DNA from: an uncultured Verrucomicrobiota bacterium
GTDB taxonomy: Bacteria; Verrucomicrobiota; Verrucomicrobiia; Limisphaerales; UBA9464
Direction: 5' to 3'
Assembly: GCA_903896505.1 (NCBI GenBank)
Contig: CAITXU010000164.1
Span: forward strand, 1 to 49,863
DNA length: 49,863 nucleotides
Shown here piece after piece: positions 9,787 to 17,665 of the stretch; position 1 is the stretch's first letter, and every line of letters starts with the position of its first letter. Below the pieces are notes generated by a model that had not been told where the DNA came from, did no database searches, and saw nothing but the letters and a program-made list of their open reading frames with translations. A program made the position numbers and the translations under genes.

Positions 9787-11211
9787 TTAATGCTCCGATT
9801 TCTTACGGGCGAAAACGTGGGTGGCGTGACCAAAAAAGACCTCAGCGGCCTCCATGATCGTTTCGGAAAGAGTGGGATGGGGATGGACAATCGCGGCCAA
9901 ATCTTCGGCGGTCGCACCCATTTCGATTGCCACGGCCGCTTCGCCGATCAGTTCGCCCGCTCCATGTCCAACCAGGCCCACTCCAAGAATTCGGTGCGTT
10001 TCAGGCTCCAGAATCAGTTTGGTGAGCCCATCCACGCGGTCGTAGGTCAGCGCTCGTCCGCTGGCACCCCACGGAAATTTGGCCACTTCCACCGTCAGAT
10101 TTTTCTGGCGGGCTTCATTTTCTGTCAAACCCACCCAGGCAATTTCCGGATCGGTAAAGACTACGGCGGGAATGACATAGTCGCGATTGACGGGCTTGCC
10201 TTCACCGTAAATGGCTTCAACAGCGATTCGCGCCTCCTTGCTGGCTTTATGTGCCAACAGGATTCCGCCGGCGATATCGCCGATGGCGGAAATTTTCGGA
10301 TCGGCGGTTTGCATCCGCTCGTCCACCTGAATGAACCCTCGTTCGTCCAGTTTTGCCTGCGTATTCTCCAAGCCCAAGTCGCGACTGTTCGGAGTCCGAC
10401 CTACTGAAACCAGCACGCGATCATACAGCTCCTCGAGCGTGCGCCCCTCGAACTCACTCACGACCTTGATCTGATGCCCCACCGTTTGCATGGATTTGAC
10501 CTTCGCTTTGAGGCGTGTCTCATGAAACGCCTTGCGCGCAAAGGCGACGACGGGACGAATCAAATCAGCATCGGCCCCAGCCAGGATCGATTCCGTCGCT
10601 TCAATCACCGTGACCTTGGAGCCCAAGGTGGCATACACCGTTCCCAATTCCATGCCGATGTAACCTCCACCCACGATGAGGAGAGTGGGTGGGATTTCCG
10701 GTACTTCCAGTGCCTCCGTGGAGGTCATCACTCGGGGGTTCCCCAAGTCAAAGGCAGCCGGCATCGCCGGGCGGGAACCAACTGCAATAATCGCCCGATT
10801 GAATTTAACCAACTGCTGGCCGGAAGCGGTTTCGACCCGAAGGGTATCGGAACCCTCGAAATGGCCGCGTCCCTGAATCACCGTAACGCCGCGCATTTTG
10901 GCCAGACTGGCGATTCCCTGGCCTAATTTGGCAACGATCGAATCCTTCCAGGCCCGCAATTGGTTGACGTCGATGACGGGAGCGCCAAAGGTGATGCCAC
11001 GATGAGCGGATTCTCGCGCCGCCGTGATGGTGTGGGCGGCATTCAGCAGCGCCTTGGATGGAATGCATCCCCGGTTCATGCACACGCCGCCCAGTCGGGC
11101 GTCCTTTTCGACGAGAATCACTCGCTGTCCCAGGTCGGCAGCATAAAACGCCGCCGCATAGCCCCCAGGGCCGCCGCCTACGACGACAATGTCGGTCTGA
11201 ATCGGGTCCAT
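9787..11211 (-). CDS. lpdA: Dihydrolipoyl dehydrogenase (E3)
   Basis: E3 reoxidises the dihydrolipoyl group of E2 with FAD and NAD+ in pyruvate or 2-oxoglutarate dehydrogenase complexes. The 474-residue protein begins with an FAD-binding VVVGGGPGGYAAAFYAADLG. The redox disulfide lies in GGVCMNRGCIPSK (Cys44, Cys49), and Arg replaces the more usual Val between them. A second Rossmann motif GGGYIGMELG binds NAD, followed by the FAD-binding AIGDIAGGILLAHKA. The active-site HPHPTLSET lies near the C-terminus. It starts 14 bp downstream of the E2 gene, so the pair is one transcription unit. Confidence 0.95.
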   Translation of the reverse strand: MDPIQTDIVVVGGGPGGYAAAFYAADLGQRVILVEKDARLGGVCMNRGCIPSKALLNAAHTITAARESAHRGITFGAPVIDVNQLRAWKDSIVAKLGQGIASLAKMRGVTVIQGRGHFEGSDTLRVETASGQQLVKFNRAIIAVGSRPAMPAAFDLGNPRVMTSTEALEVPEIPPTLLIVGGGYIGMELGTVYATLGSKVTVIEATESILAGADADLIRPVVAFARKAFHETRLKAKVKSMQTVGHQIKVVSEFEGRTLEELYDRVLVSVGRTPNSRDLGLENTQAKLDERGFIQVDERMQTADPKISAIGDIAGGILLAHKASKEARIAVEAIYGEGKPVNRDYVIPAVVFTDPEIAWVGLTENEARQKNLTVEVAKFPWGASGRALTYDRVDGLTKLILEPETHRILGVGLVGHGAGELIGEAAVAIEMGATAEDLAAIVHPHPTLSETIMEAAEVFFGHATHVFARKKSEH

Positions 11212-11225
11212 TTTTTGATCAAAGT

Positions 11226-12530
11226 TTAGATCGCTGCGTCCTGCTCCGGGAACTCTTCGATCGCCTTGACCAGATCGACCGTGAATCGAGCGGCTCCGCC
11301 CCCATCGATCACCCGATGGTCGTAGCTGACGGTCAAGGGAAGCAAAGGACGCGCCTCAATGGATCCCGATGCCGTGACCACGGGGGTCAGACGAGTCCTT
11401 CCAAGTCCCAGGATAGCGGTTTCCGGCTTGTTGATCACCGGGGTAAAATGAGCGCCTCCAATCGCCCCCTGATTCGATATTGTGAAAGAGCCTCCCTTCA
11501 TGTCCTCTGCGCTCACTTTGCGTTCGCGAGCCTTTTCAGCCAGAGCGGCAAGGTCGCGGGAAACATCCAGCAGGGACTTTTTGTCGGCATCGCGCAACAC
11601 CGGCACGAGGAGTCCGGCCTCGGTGTCCACAGCGATGCCAATATGGTAGTAGTGCTTCAGGACCAGGGTCTCGGCCACTTCGTTGACGCTGGCATTGAAC
11701 TTGGGATGCCGCTTCAAGGTGTTAACCAGGGCTTTGATGAGAAAGGGCGTCGGGGAAAGTTTGACACCGAGGGCTTCGTACGATGCCTTGAATTTTTTTC
11801 GCAACTCTTCAATTCGGGTCATGTCCGCGTTATCGAACTGGGTCACGTGGGGAAGCGTGACTTTGTTCTCGACCATCCGGGCACTGATGACCTTTCGCAG
11901 TGCACTCAAGGGCTCCGAGGAAACCGGGCCAAACAAACCGAAATCCTGGTTCACCAGCGGGAAAACCAATCCTTTGGGCTCCTCCGCATGGCGGCCTGCC
12001 CGTGCGACCCCCCGTTCGAGGCGCGCAATGTACCGGGCCAAATCCTCAACAACGATGCGTCCGCCGGAAGCGCTTCCACGGACACGTCCCAATTTGATGC
12101 CCAAATCACGGGCCACCTTGCGCACATACGGCGAAGCGACTCCAGCGGTTGCTCCATCGTCTTCCGCGGACTCTGAAGGTTCGTCACCCTCCTCATCCTC
12201 ATCGACTTCGGTTATGGCGACCCGCGCCGGTCGAGCCGTGGACATCGGTCCTGCACCCGGGCTTTTGGCGGCGGGCGGTGCAGCACTCGTTGAGGCGCCC
12301 GTACCTTCCAGGGTCAGGATCACGGCTCCGACCGAAATCTTGTCCCCTTCCTTGACCTTGATTTCCATCACCTTGCCACCAGAACTGGACGGAATGGGCG
12401 CAACCGCCTTTTCCTGTTCCAATTCAATCACGGTCTGGCCTGCGGTGACTGTGTCACCGGGCCTGACAAGGATGCTCACGACAGTGCCATTGTCCGCACT
12501 GTCGCCGATCTTGGGAAGTCGCACGTCCAT
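11226..12530 (-). CDS. Dihydrolipoamide acyltransferase (E2) of a 2-oxo acid dehydrogenase complex
   Basis: E2 forms the core of the complex and transfers acyl groups from lipoyl-lysine to CoA. The N-terminal lipoyl domain starts MDVRLPKIGDSADNG and has the lipoylated Lys41 in ELEQEKA. A charged Ala/Glu linker follows, then a peripheral-subunit-binding domain (SPYVRKVARDLGIKLGRVRG). The C-terminal catalytic domain carries SYDHRVIDGG with the active-site His and Asp. ATG 12530 is chosen because the lipoyl domain begins there; the open frame upstream to 12683 is not conserved-looking. About 434 residues with one lipoyl domain is normal. No E1 gene is adjacent, so acetyl versus another acyl specificity is not fixed. 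It is divergent from mlaE with 114 bp between. Confidence 0.93.
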   Translation of the reverse strand: MDVRLPKIGDSADNGTVVSILVRPGDTVTAGQTVIELEQEKAVAPIPSSSGGKVMEIKVKEGDKISVGAVILTLEGTGASTSAAPPAAKSPGAGPMSTARPARVAITEVDEDEEGDEPSESAEDDGATAGVASPYVRKVARDLGIKLGRVRGSASGGRIVVEDLARYIARLERGVARAGRHAEEPKGLVFPLVNQDFGLFGPVSSEPLSALRKVISARMVENKVTLPHVTQFDNADMTRIEELRKKFKASYEALGVKLSPTPFLIKALVNTLKRHPKFNASVNEVAETLVLKHYYHIGIAVDTEAGLLVPVLRDADKKSLLDVSRDLAALAEKARERKVSAEDMKGGSFTISNQGAIGGAHFTPVINKPETAILGLGRTRLTPVVTASGSIEARPLLPLTVSYDHRVIDGGGAARFTVDLVKAIEEFPEQDAAI

Positions 12531-12644
12531 AAAACGAGTGGCGAATGTGGGGGAAGGGGAGCAGTCGGGGAAGGGGATTTTTTCTGAAACACTCTGGAAC
12601 CCGATGGAAAAGCGATTGGCCCGGCCCTTCAAACCCGCTAGTTT

Positions 12645-13436
12645 TTGCGCAGATTGAGGTTGTTGCCCAAATTCCAACGCCATTTCCGCGAGTTTTTACG
12701 GGAATTGGGGGAATTGTCCGTCCTGGTCATCGAGGCGGCCCGCTCCCTGCGTTACCGGACGCCTTCCTGCCGGGAGGTGCTCGCACAAATGTATTTTGTC
12801 GGTGTCCGGTCCCAAAGTGTCGTCATGACGACCGGAGCCGCCACGGGGATGGTCCTTTGTGCGCAAACCTTTTTCCAATTCCACAAGTTCAAGATGGAGT
12901 CGGCGACGGGAGCGGTTGTCAGCGTGGGAATGAGCAGCGAATTGGGACCGGTCCTTGCGGGCTTGATGTTGACGGCCCGGGTGGGGGCATCGATGGCGGC
13001 CGAACTGGGAACGATGAAGGTGACCGAGCAGATCGACGCTTTGCGAACCTTGGCCACCCATCCGGTCGACTACCTGGTGGTTCCCCGGCTAATCGCCTGC
13101 ACGTTGGCAGCGCCCCTTCTGACAGCGCAGGCGGTCGTGGTCGGCATCGCGGCCAGTTATGCGGTCGGCATCCACCTCCTCGGGATCAGCGGTCCTTATT
13201 ACATGGCAAACATTGATCGCTACACGGACCCCAGCGACGTGATGATCGGGATGATCAAGGCGACGGTGTTTGGCGCCGTCATTGCCCTGGTCAGTTGTTA
13301 CAAGGGATTGACGTGCAGCCACGGGGCCGAGGGAGTCGGACGGGCGACAACCGATGCGGTGGTCGCCGCAAGCATCACCATTCTTGTCAGTAATTTCTTT
13401 CTGACCGTCTTCCTGACACGGTTATTCGCCCCCTGA
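12645..13436 (+). CDS. mlaE: MlaE-family lipid ABC transporter permease
   Basis: Inner-membrane permease of the Mla/MCE phospholipid transporter, which moves lipids between inner and outer membranes. The 263-residue protein has the family motifs ELGPVLAGLMLTARVGASMAAELGTMKVTEQIDAL, the cytoplasmic coupling region, and five or so hydrophobic segments. All candidate starts are TTG (12645, 12654, 12660 and nearby), so the exact N-terminus is uncertain. mlaF begins 6 bp after its stop and mlaD follows, forming an mlaEFD operon. MlaB, MlaC and MlaA are not in the window. Confidence 0.93.
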   Translation: MRRLRLLPKFQRHFREFLRELGELSVLVIEAARSLRYRTPSCREVLAQMYFVGVRSQSVVMTTGAATGMVLCAQTFFQFHKFKMESATGAVVSVGMSSELGPVLAGLMLTARVGASMAAELGTMKVTEQIDALRTLATHPVDYLVVPRLIACTLAAPLLTAQAVVVGIAASYAVGIHLLGISGPYYMANIDRYTDPSDVMIGMIKATVFGAVIALVSCYKGLTCSHGAEGVGRATTDAVVAASITILVSNFFLTVFLTRLFAP

Positions 13437-13441
13437 GTGCC

Positions 13442-14191
13442 ATGATTGAAGTGCGGGACCTTCACAAGACACTCGGGACACAACGAGTGCTATGTGGAAC
13501 CACCTTTTCGATAGAAGAGGGGGAGGCGGTGGTGATTATTGGACGCAGCGGAGGAGGCAAGAGCGTGCTTCTGAAGCATTTGATTGGCCTGATGACTCCG
13601 GACTCGGGAAAGGTTCTGGTCAACGGCGAAGACCTGGCATGCCTCAACGAGCGGTCTCTCCTTCGGGTGCGTCGCCAATTCGGGATGCTCTTTCAAACGG
13701 CGGCACTCTTTGATTCGTTGAGTGTCTTCGACAATGTCAGTTTTCTCCTTCGCCGCGAACGTCGGCAGACAGATGGAGAAATCCGCCGGCTGGTTTCCGA
13801 GGCTTTGGACATGGTGGAACTCGCTGGAATTGAACAAAAAATGCCTGGCGAATTATCGGGAGGAATGCGAAAGCGCGTCGGCCTGGCGCGGGCCATCATT
13901 CACCGTCCCGCAGTGGTGCTGTATGACGAGCCCACCACCGGACTCGACCCCATTGCTGCGGCGCGCATTGATCAGCTCATCCGCCGGGTGTGGGGGCATC
14001 TCAAGGTCACCAGCATCGCTGTCACCCACGACATGAAAAGCGCCCGAACCATCAGTGACCGCATTTTGATGCTGCACGAAGGGGAAATCTACGCCTCCGG
14101 GCCAACAGCCGATATTCTCTCGTCGTCGGATCCCGTGCTCAATCATTTTGTCAACGGTATTGCCGAACCCAGGACCGCACCGATCAATTGA
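13442..14191 (+). CDS. mlaF: MlaF-family lipid ABC transporter ATP-binding protein
   Basis: ATPase driving the MlaE permease. The 249 residues show Walker A GRSGGGKS (residues 34-41), Q-loop MLFQTAALFDSLSVFDNV, signature ELSGGMRKRVGLARA, Walker B VVLYDEP, D-loop TTGLDP and switch His in AVTHDM. The 'SGGMRKR' signature is typical of the Mla/TtgA subgroup. ATG 13442 lies 6 bp after the mlaE stop and mlaD begins 2 bp after its own stop, so the three proteins are probably made in stoichiometric, coupled fashion. Confidence 0.95.
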   Translation: MIEVRDLHKTLGTQRVLCGTTFSIEEGEAVVIIGRSGGGKSVLLKHLIGLMTPDSGKVLVNGEDLACLNERSLLRVRRQFGMLFQTAALFDSLSVFDNVSFLLRRERRQTDGEIRRLVSEALDMVELAGIEQKMPGELSGGMRKRVGLARAIIHRPAVVLYDEPTTGLDPIAAARIDQLIRRVWGHLKVTSIAVTHDMKSARTISDRILMLHEGEIYASGPTADILSSSDPVLNHFVNGIAEPRTAPIN

Positions 14192-14192
14192 T

Positions 14193-15170
14193 ATGGACCC
14201 AAATCACAAAGCCACCAAGGTCGGGGTATTCATGTTCATCGCGCTGGTGCTTATTGCAGCGATGCTCGTCAACTTCAGCAAAGGTGCCAGTTGGTTCCAT
14301 TCCTACTACCGGATTCTGGTCAATAGCCGGAATGTGGGTGGATTGAAAACGGGTGCCACCGTTCTTCTGGCCGGTGTTCCCGTGGGCAGCGTGGAAAGCA
14401 CGGAGTTGGGGCCCCAGGGAACCAATGTCATCATCACTCTCCGGATATTTCGGCGTTTCGGCATCTACGGTGACGCCCGGTTTGAGATTGAGCAGTCGGG
14501 ATTCCTGGGCGATCAATTCATCGGCGTGACTCCCACCCGCAACGCCCTGCCGTTGCTGGAAGACGGGGTCATGGTATCGGCTGAGGCCCCATTTGACATC
14601 CTCGAAGCCGCCCGTTCGGCCATGAGTCTGCTGGGTCGCCTGGATACCACCATTGATCGCATGAATTCTGCCGTGGGACGGCTGGATCAGCAGCTTTTGA
14701 ATGACCAGGTTCTCACCAATCTGGCTGCAGCCTTAATCAATACCCGACGGATTTCCGAGCATGCGGATCAGGTGGTTACCCGCCTCGATCAGCTGGTTGC
14801 CACCAACGAACCGGTGATTGGCGAAGCCATTCGACAGGCCCGGGACGTCGTGGCCAATCTGAATACGACGGTGACCAATCTCGACGCAACCATGAACGGT
14901 CTGCGACCACAACTTCTTGTGGTGGTCAGCAACTCCGCAGCGGCAAGTGCGGACCTTAAGGGCCTTCTGGGAGGCATTCAGGCAGGCGAAGGCGTGGCGG
15001 GCGGCCTTTTCAAGGACCCGGCCATGCGGGCCAAGGTGGATGCCATGTTGACCGATTTGGGTACCCTCAGCAGCAACCTCTCCCGGTTCGGCATCCTTTA
15101 CAAACCAAAGGGTCCGCCCCTTACGAACTCCATTCCACCAGGGCCGCGACCCAGGTGGCATGCAGAATAG
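14193..15170 (+). CDS. mlaD: MlaD/MCE-domain lipid transport protein
   Basis: An inner-membrane-anchored periplasmic protein with an MCE domain that forms a hexameric lipid channel with MlaEF. After a short cytoplasmic start (MDPNHKATKVG) comes one transmembrane segment (VFMFIALVLIAAMLVNF). The MCE domain follows (residues about 38-115: VGGLKTGATVLLAGVPVGSVES, SGFLGDQFIGVTP). The long C-terminal part is rich in Asn/Thr/Asp helices (LDTTIDRMNSAVGRLDQQLL, NLNTTVTNLDATMNGL). This looks coiled-coil and is longer than in E. coli MlaD, more like Gram-negative MCE proteins with helical tubes. ATG 14193 lies just after the mlaF stop. Its end is 1 bp from the convergent gene. Confidence 0.92.
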   Translation: MDPNHKATKVGVFMFIALVLIAAMLVNFSKGASWFHSYYRILVNSRNVGGLKTGATVLLAGVPVGSVESTELGPQGTNVIITLRIFRRFGIYGDARFEIEQSGFLGDQFIGVTPTRNALPLLEDGVMVSAEAPFDILEAARSAMSLLGRLDTTIDRMNSAVGRLDQQLLNDQVLTNLAAALINTRRISEHADQVVTRLDQLVATNEPVIGEAIRQARDVVANLNTTVTNLDATMNGLRPQLLVVVSNSAAASADLKGLLGGIQAGEGVAGGLFKDPAMRAKVDAMLTDLGTLSSNLSRFGILYKPKGPPLTNSIPPGPRPRWHAE

Positions 15171-15171
15171 C

Positions 15172-15882
15172 TTACTGAACCGAAGCCTTCAGGCGTGACT
15201 CAACCAATCGCCTCAGGTCTGTCGCCTGGAGGCCGATCTGGTCGCAGGGGATCGGAGTTGGCTTTCCAATTTTTTCGACAACCCCGGCGGAAACCTGAAA
15301 ATCGCAGGGGCGCGGAAGGGAGGGCAAAGGTCGAATGAACGTATTTGGATGGTTGGTGACGTTGTTCTCAATTCGAATCCATTCCGGGAGCGCATGCCAG
15401 GTCAGGTTCAGCCATGGCCCGACGCAAACATTTCCGGCAACGACATTTCCTTCCGGAGGAATTCCTTTAAAGACTGGGTTCTTCTGATCTTTTGAATCCC
15501 TCGGCGGGTAATACGGATCAAGGCTTCGGATATCCGGGTACCGTTCGCGGTAAAGCGCTGCCGGAACGGCTTCGAGACTGCTGCGCATGGTCGATTCGAC
15601 CATGTTTCTCCACACCGGTGCAGCTTCCAGCCCGCGGCCGTCGATCTCAACGGCGGGTTTGCAGTCGACGAAAACATTGTTCACCACTTTGTGATCGCGG
15701 CCACCTCCAAGAAAGGCGGCCCTTGCGACTTCCAGGGTGGCGAATGGTTTTTCACGGGTTCCGGGATTGTTGTTCGAGCCGTGAGGGTCGACATACCATT
15801 CTGCGGCTACAGATCGGAATGAAAAACCAAGCAGGAATAGTCCTACCCACGTCCATCCCCGGGGAGGTTGCCGATGACCCAT
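15172..15882 (-). CDS. Exported beta-helix-type protein with an apparent in-frame central deletion
   Basis: The protein opens with a signal peptide (MGHRQPPRGWTWVGLFLLGF...VAA), then WYVDPHGSNNNPGTREKPFATLEVARAA. That is the standard beginning of large right-handed parallel beta-helix (pectate-lyase-like) proteins, in which it precedes several hundred residues of helix. Here the next residues are FLGGGRDHKVVNNVFVDCKPAVEIDGRG, which normally lie near the far end of such proteins. About 236 residues remain where 600 or more would be expected. The join lies near 15714. The frame is intact and has no stop, so this is either an internally deleted remnant or a deliberately short form. ATG 15882 is chosen for the signal peptide; ATG 15903 is an alternative. 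Confidence 0.7.
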   Translation of the reverse strand: MGHRQPPRGWTWVGLFLLGFSFRSVAAEWYVDPHGSNNNPGTREKPFATLEVARAAFLGGGRDHKVVNNVFVDCKPAVEIDGRGLEAAPVWRNMVESTMRSSLEAVPAALYRERYPDIRSLDPYYPPRDSKDQKNPVFKGIPPEGNVVAGNVCVGPWLNLTWHALPEWIRIENNVTNHPNTFIRPLPSLPRPCDFQVSAGVVEKIGKPTPIPCDQIGLQATDLRRLVESRLKASVQ

Positions 15883-16045
15883 TCCAATTCGAAGGAAGTC
15901 CATGGGGCAGGCTTGGCTGTTGACGGTCGGTCTGTCAACCCGGAGGTCCATGGAAGCGAGTTCCATCATTTTCTGCTCGAATATCGTCCGAGCTTTGAGT
16001 TAGACCCCTCGTCGTCCCCGCGTTTCAATATCGTCCATTCATTCC

Positions 16046-17593
16046 ATGAAGGCTGCCTCCCGTACTTCTACCAAGTCCTCTCGTGCCCCAAAAACTCCAG
16101 CTTCCTCCGTTCCGCCGACGCCGGAATTGCCCCGTTGGATCCGAGAGCCGAAGCGACTCTTAATTGATGGGAAATGGGTCGGGGCTGCTTCCGGTGAAAC
16201 GTTTGCCACGCTGGACCCGGCTACTGGACATACGCTCTGCGAGGTCGCAGCGGGCGGAAAGGAAGACATCGACCGGGCTGTCGCCGCCGCTCGAACTGCG
16301 TTCGAGAGTGGGCCGTGGAGAAGCATGACGGCCTCTGAACGTGGGCGGCTCATCTGGCGGCTTGCAGACCTCCTGGAGACACATGCCGACGAATTTTCGA
16401 CCCTCGAATCGCTGGACAACGGAAAGCCCAGGGCGGTGGCGCGGGTTGCTGATGTGCCCCTGGCGGTGGACCTCTTTCGCTACATGGCCGGTTGGGCAAC
16501 CAAGATTCATGGCAGCACCTTTCCGATTTCAGTTCCCTATGCTTCCGGTGCCAGATTCTTCAGCTATACTCAACGCGAGCCCATCGGAGTGGTGGGGCAA
16601 ATCATCCCGTGGAATTTTCCGCTGCTGATGGCCGCTTGGAAGCTGGGGCCAGCCTTGGCCACCGGATGCACCGTGGTTCTCAAGCCCGCAGAACAAACGC
16701 CGCTGTCGGCGTTGCGACTCGGTGAGTTGATTCAGCAAGCCGGAATTCCTGATGGCGTGGTCAATATTGTGACCGGCCTGGGAGAAACCGCCGGGGCTGC
16801 CCTGGCCGGACATCCAGGCATCGATAAGGTCGCATTCACAGGGTCAACCGAGGTGGGAAAACTCATCGTCAAGGCGGCGGCCCACGATCTGAAAAAAGTT
16901 TCCCTCGAGCTGGGAGGCAAATCGCCCAACATCGTCCTGGCAGATGCGGACTTGGAAACGGCGATTCCCGGGGCTGCCAGCGCCATCTTTTTCAATCATG
17001 GCCAATGCTGCTGCGCGGGCTCGCGTTTGTACGTCCATAAGAAGCATTTCGACGAGGTCGTTGAGGGGGTCGCATCGGCGGCACGCAAGATCAAGGTTGG
17101 ACCTGGCATGTCTCCGGATACCGAGATGGGACCCTTGGTTTCAGAGGAGCAACTCAATCGCGTCATGGGCCTGTTGAAGGCCGGTCAGTCGGAAGGAGCA
17201 AAGCCGGTGGCAGGAGGGTCACGACACGGAAAGGCCGGTTATTTCGTCCAGCCCACCATCTTGGTGAATACCCAGCCGGGCATGCGGGTGATGGAAGAGG
17301 AAATTTTCGGCCCCGTCGTCTGTGCCGTGCCCTTCACCGACGAAGAGGAGGTCATCCGTTCGGCCAATAACAACATCTATGGACTGGCCGCAGCGGTTTG
17401 GACCTCAAACCTCTCCAAAGCGCATCGGATCGCTTCGGCTTTACGGGCTGGAACGGTGTGGGTGAATTGTTACAACATCTTTGACGCTGCTCTTCCATTC
17501 GGCGGTTACAAGCAGTCCGGTTGGGGCCGGGAAATGGGGGCTGAAGCTCTGGAACTCTACACCGAAACCAAGGCGGTGTGCGTGCGCCTTTAA
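16046..17593 (+). CDS. NAD(P)-dependent aldehyde dehydrogenase
   Basis: Oxidises an aldehyde to the carboxylic acid. The 515 residues contain the family motifs PWNFPLLMAAWKLGPALATG, TGSTEVGK, the general-base Glu288 in SLELGGKSP, and the catalytic Cys322 in NHGQCCCAGSR. The C-terminal EEIFGPVVCAVPF and FGGYKQSGWGRE are also present. It most resembles the broad ALDH1/2 (betaine/acetaldehyde-like) group, but the substrate cannot be assigned. A 30-residue Ser/Thr/Pro-rich extension precedes the core; the ATG at 16046 may be early. It stands alone, convergent with the M13 peptidase gene 72 bp away. Confidence 0.94.
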   Translation: MKAASRTSTKSSRAPKTPASSVPPTPELPRWIREPKRLLIDGKWVGAASGETFATLDPATGHTLCEVAAGGKEDIDRAVAAARTAFESGPWRSMTASERGRLIWRLADLLETHADEFSTLESLDNGKPRAVARVADVPLAVDLFRYMAGWATKIHGSTFPISVPYASGARFFSYTQREPIGVVGQIIPWNFPLLMAAWKLGPALATGCTVVLKPAEQTPLSALRLGELIQQAGIPDGVVNIVTGLGETAGAALAGHPGIDKVAFTGSTEVGKLIVKAAAHDLKKVSLELGGKSPNIVLADADLETAIPGAASAIFFNHGQCCCAGSRLYVHKKHFDEVVEGVASAARKIKVGPGMSPDTEMGPLVSEEQLNRVMGLLKAGQSEGAKPVAGGSRHGKAGYFVQPTILVNTQPGMRVMEEEIFGPVVCAVPFTDEEEVIRSANNNIYGLAAAVWTSNLSKAHRIASALRAGTVWVNCYNIFDAALPFGGYKQSGWGREMGAEALELYTETKAVCVRL

Positions 17594-17665
17594 TGATGCG
17601 CTTGCTGGCCGGTTGGCTATGCAGGTTAAAAAAGAGACGAACTTTCGGCTGGGGAAAACAGGATA

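Noticed and set aside
11058-12657. Two long plus-strand open frames opposite lpdA and the E2 gene
   Set aside because: Composition follows from the GC-rich codons of the genes on the other strand; no domain seen.
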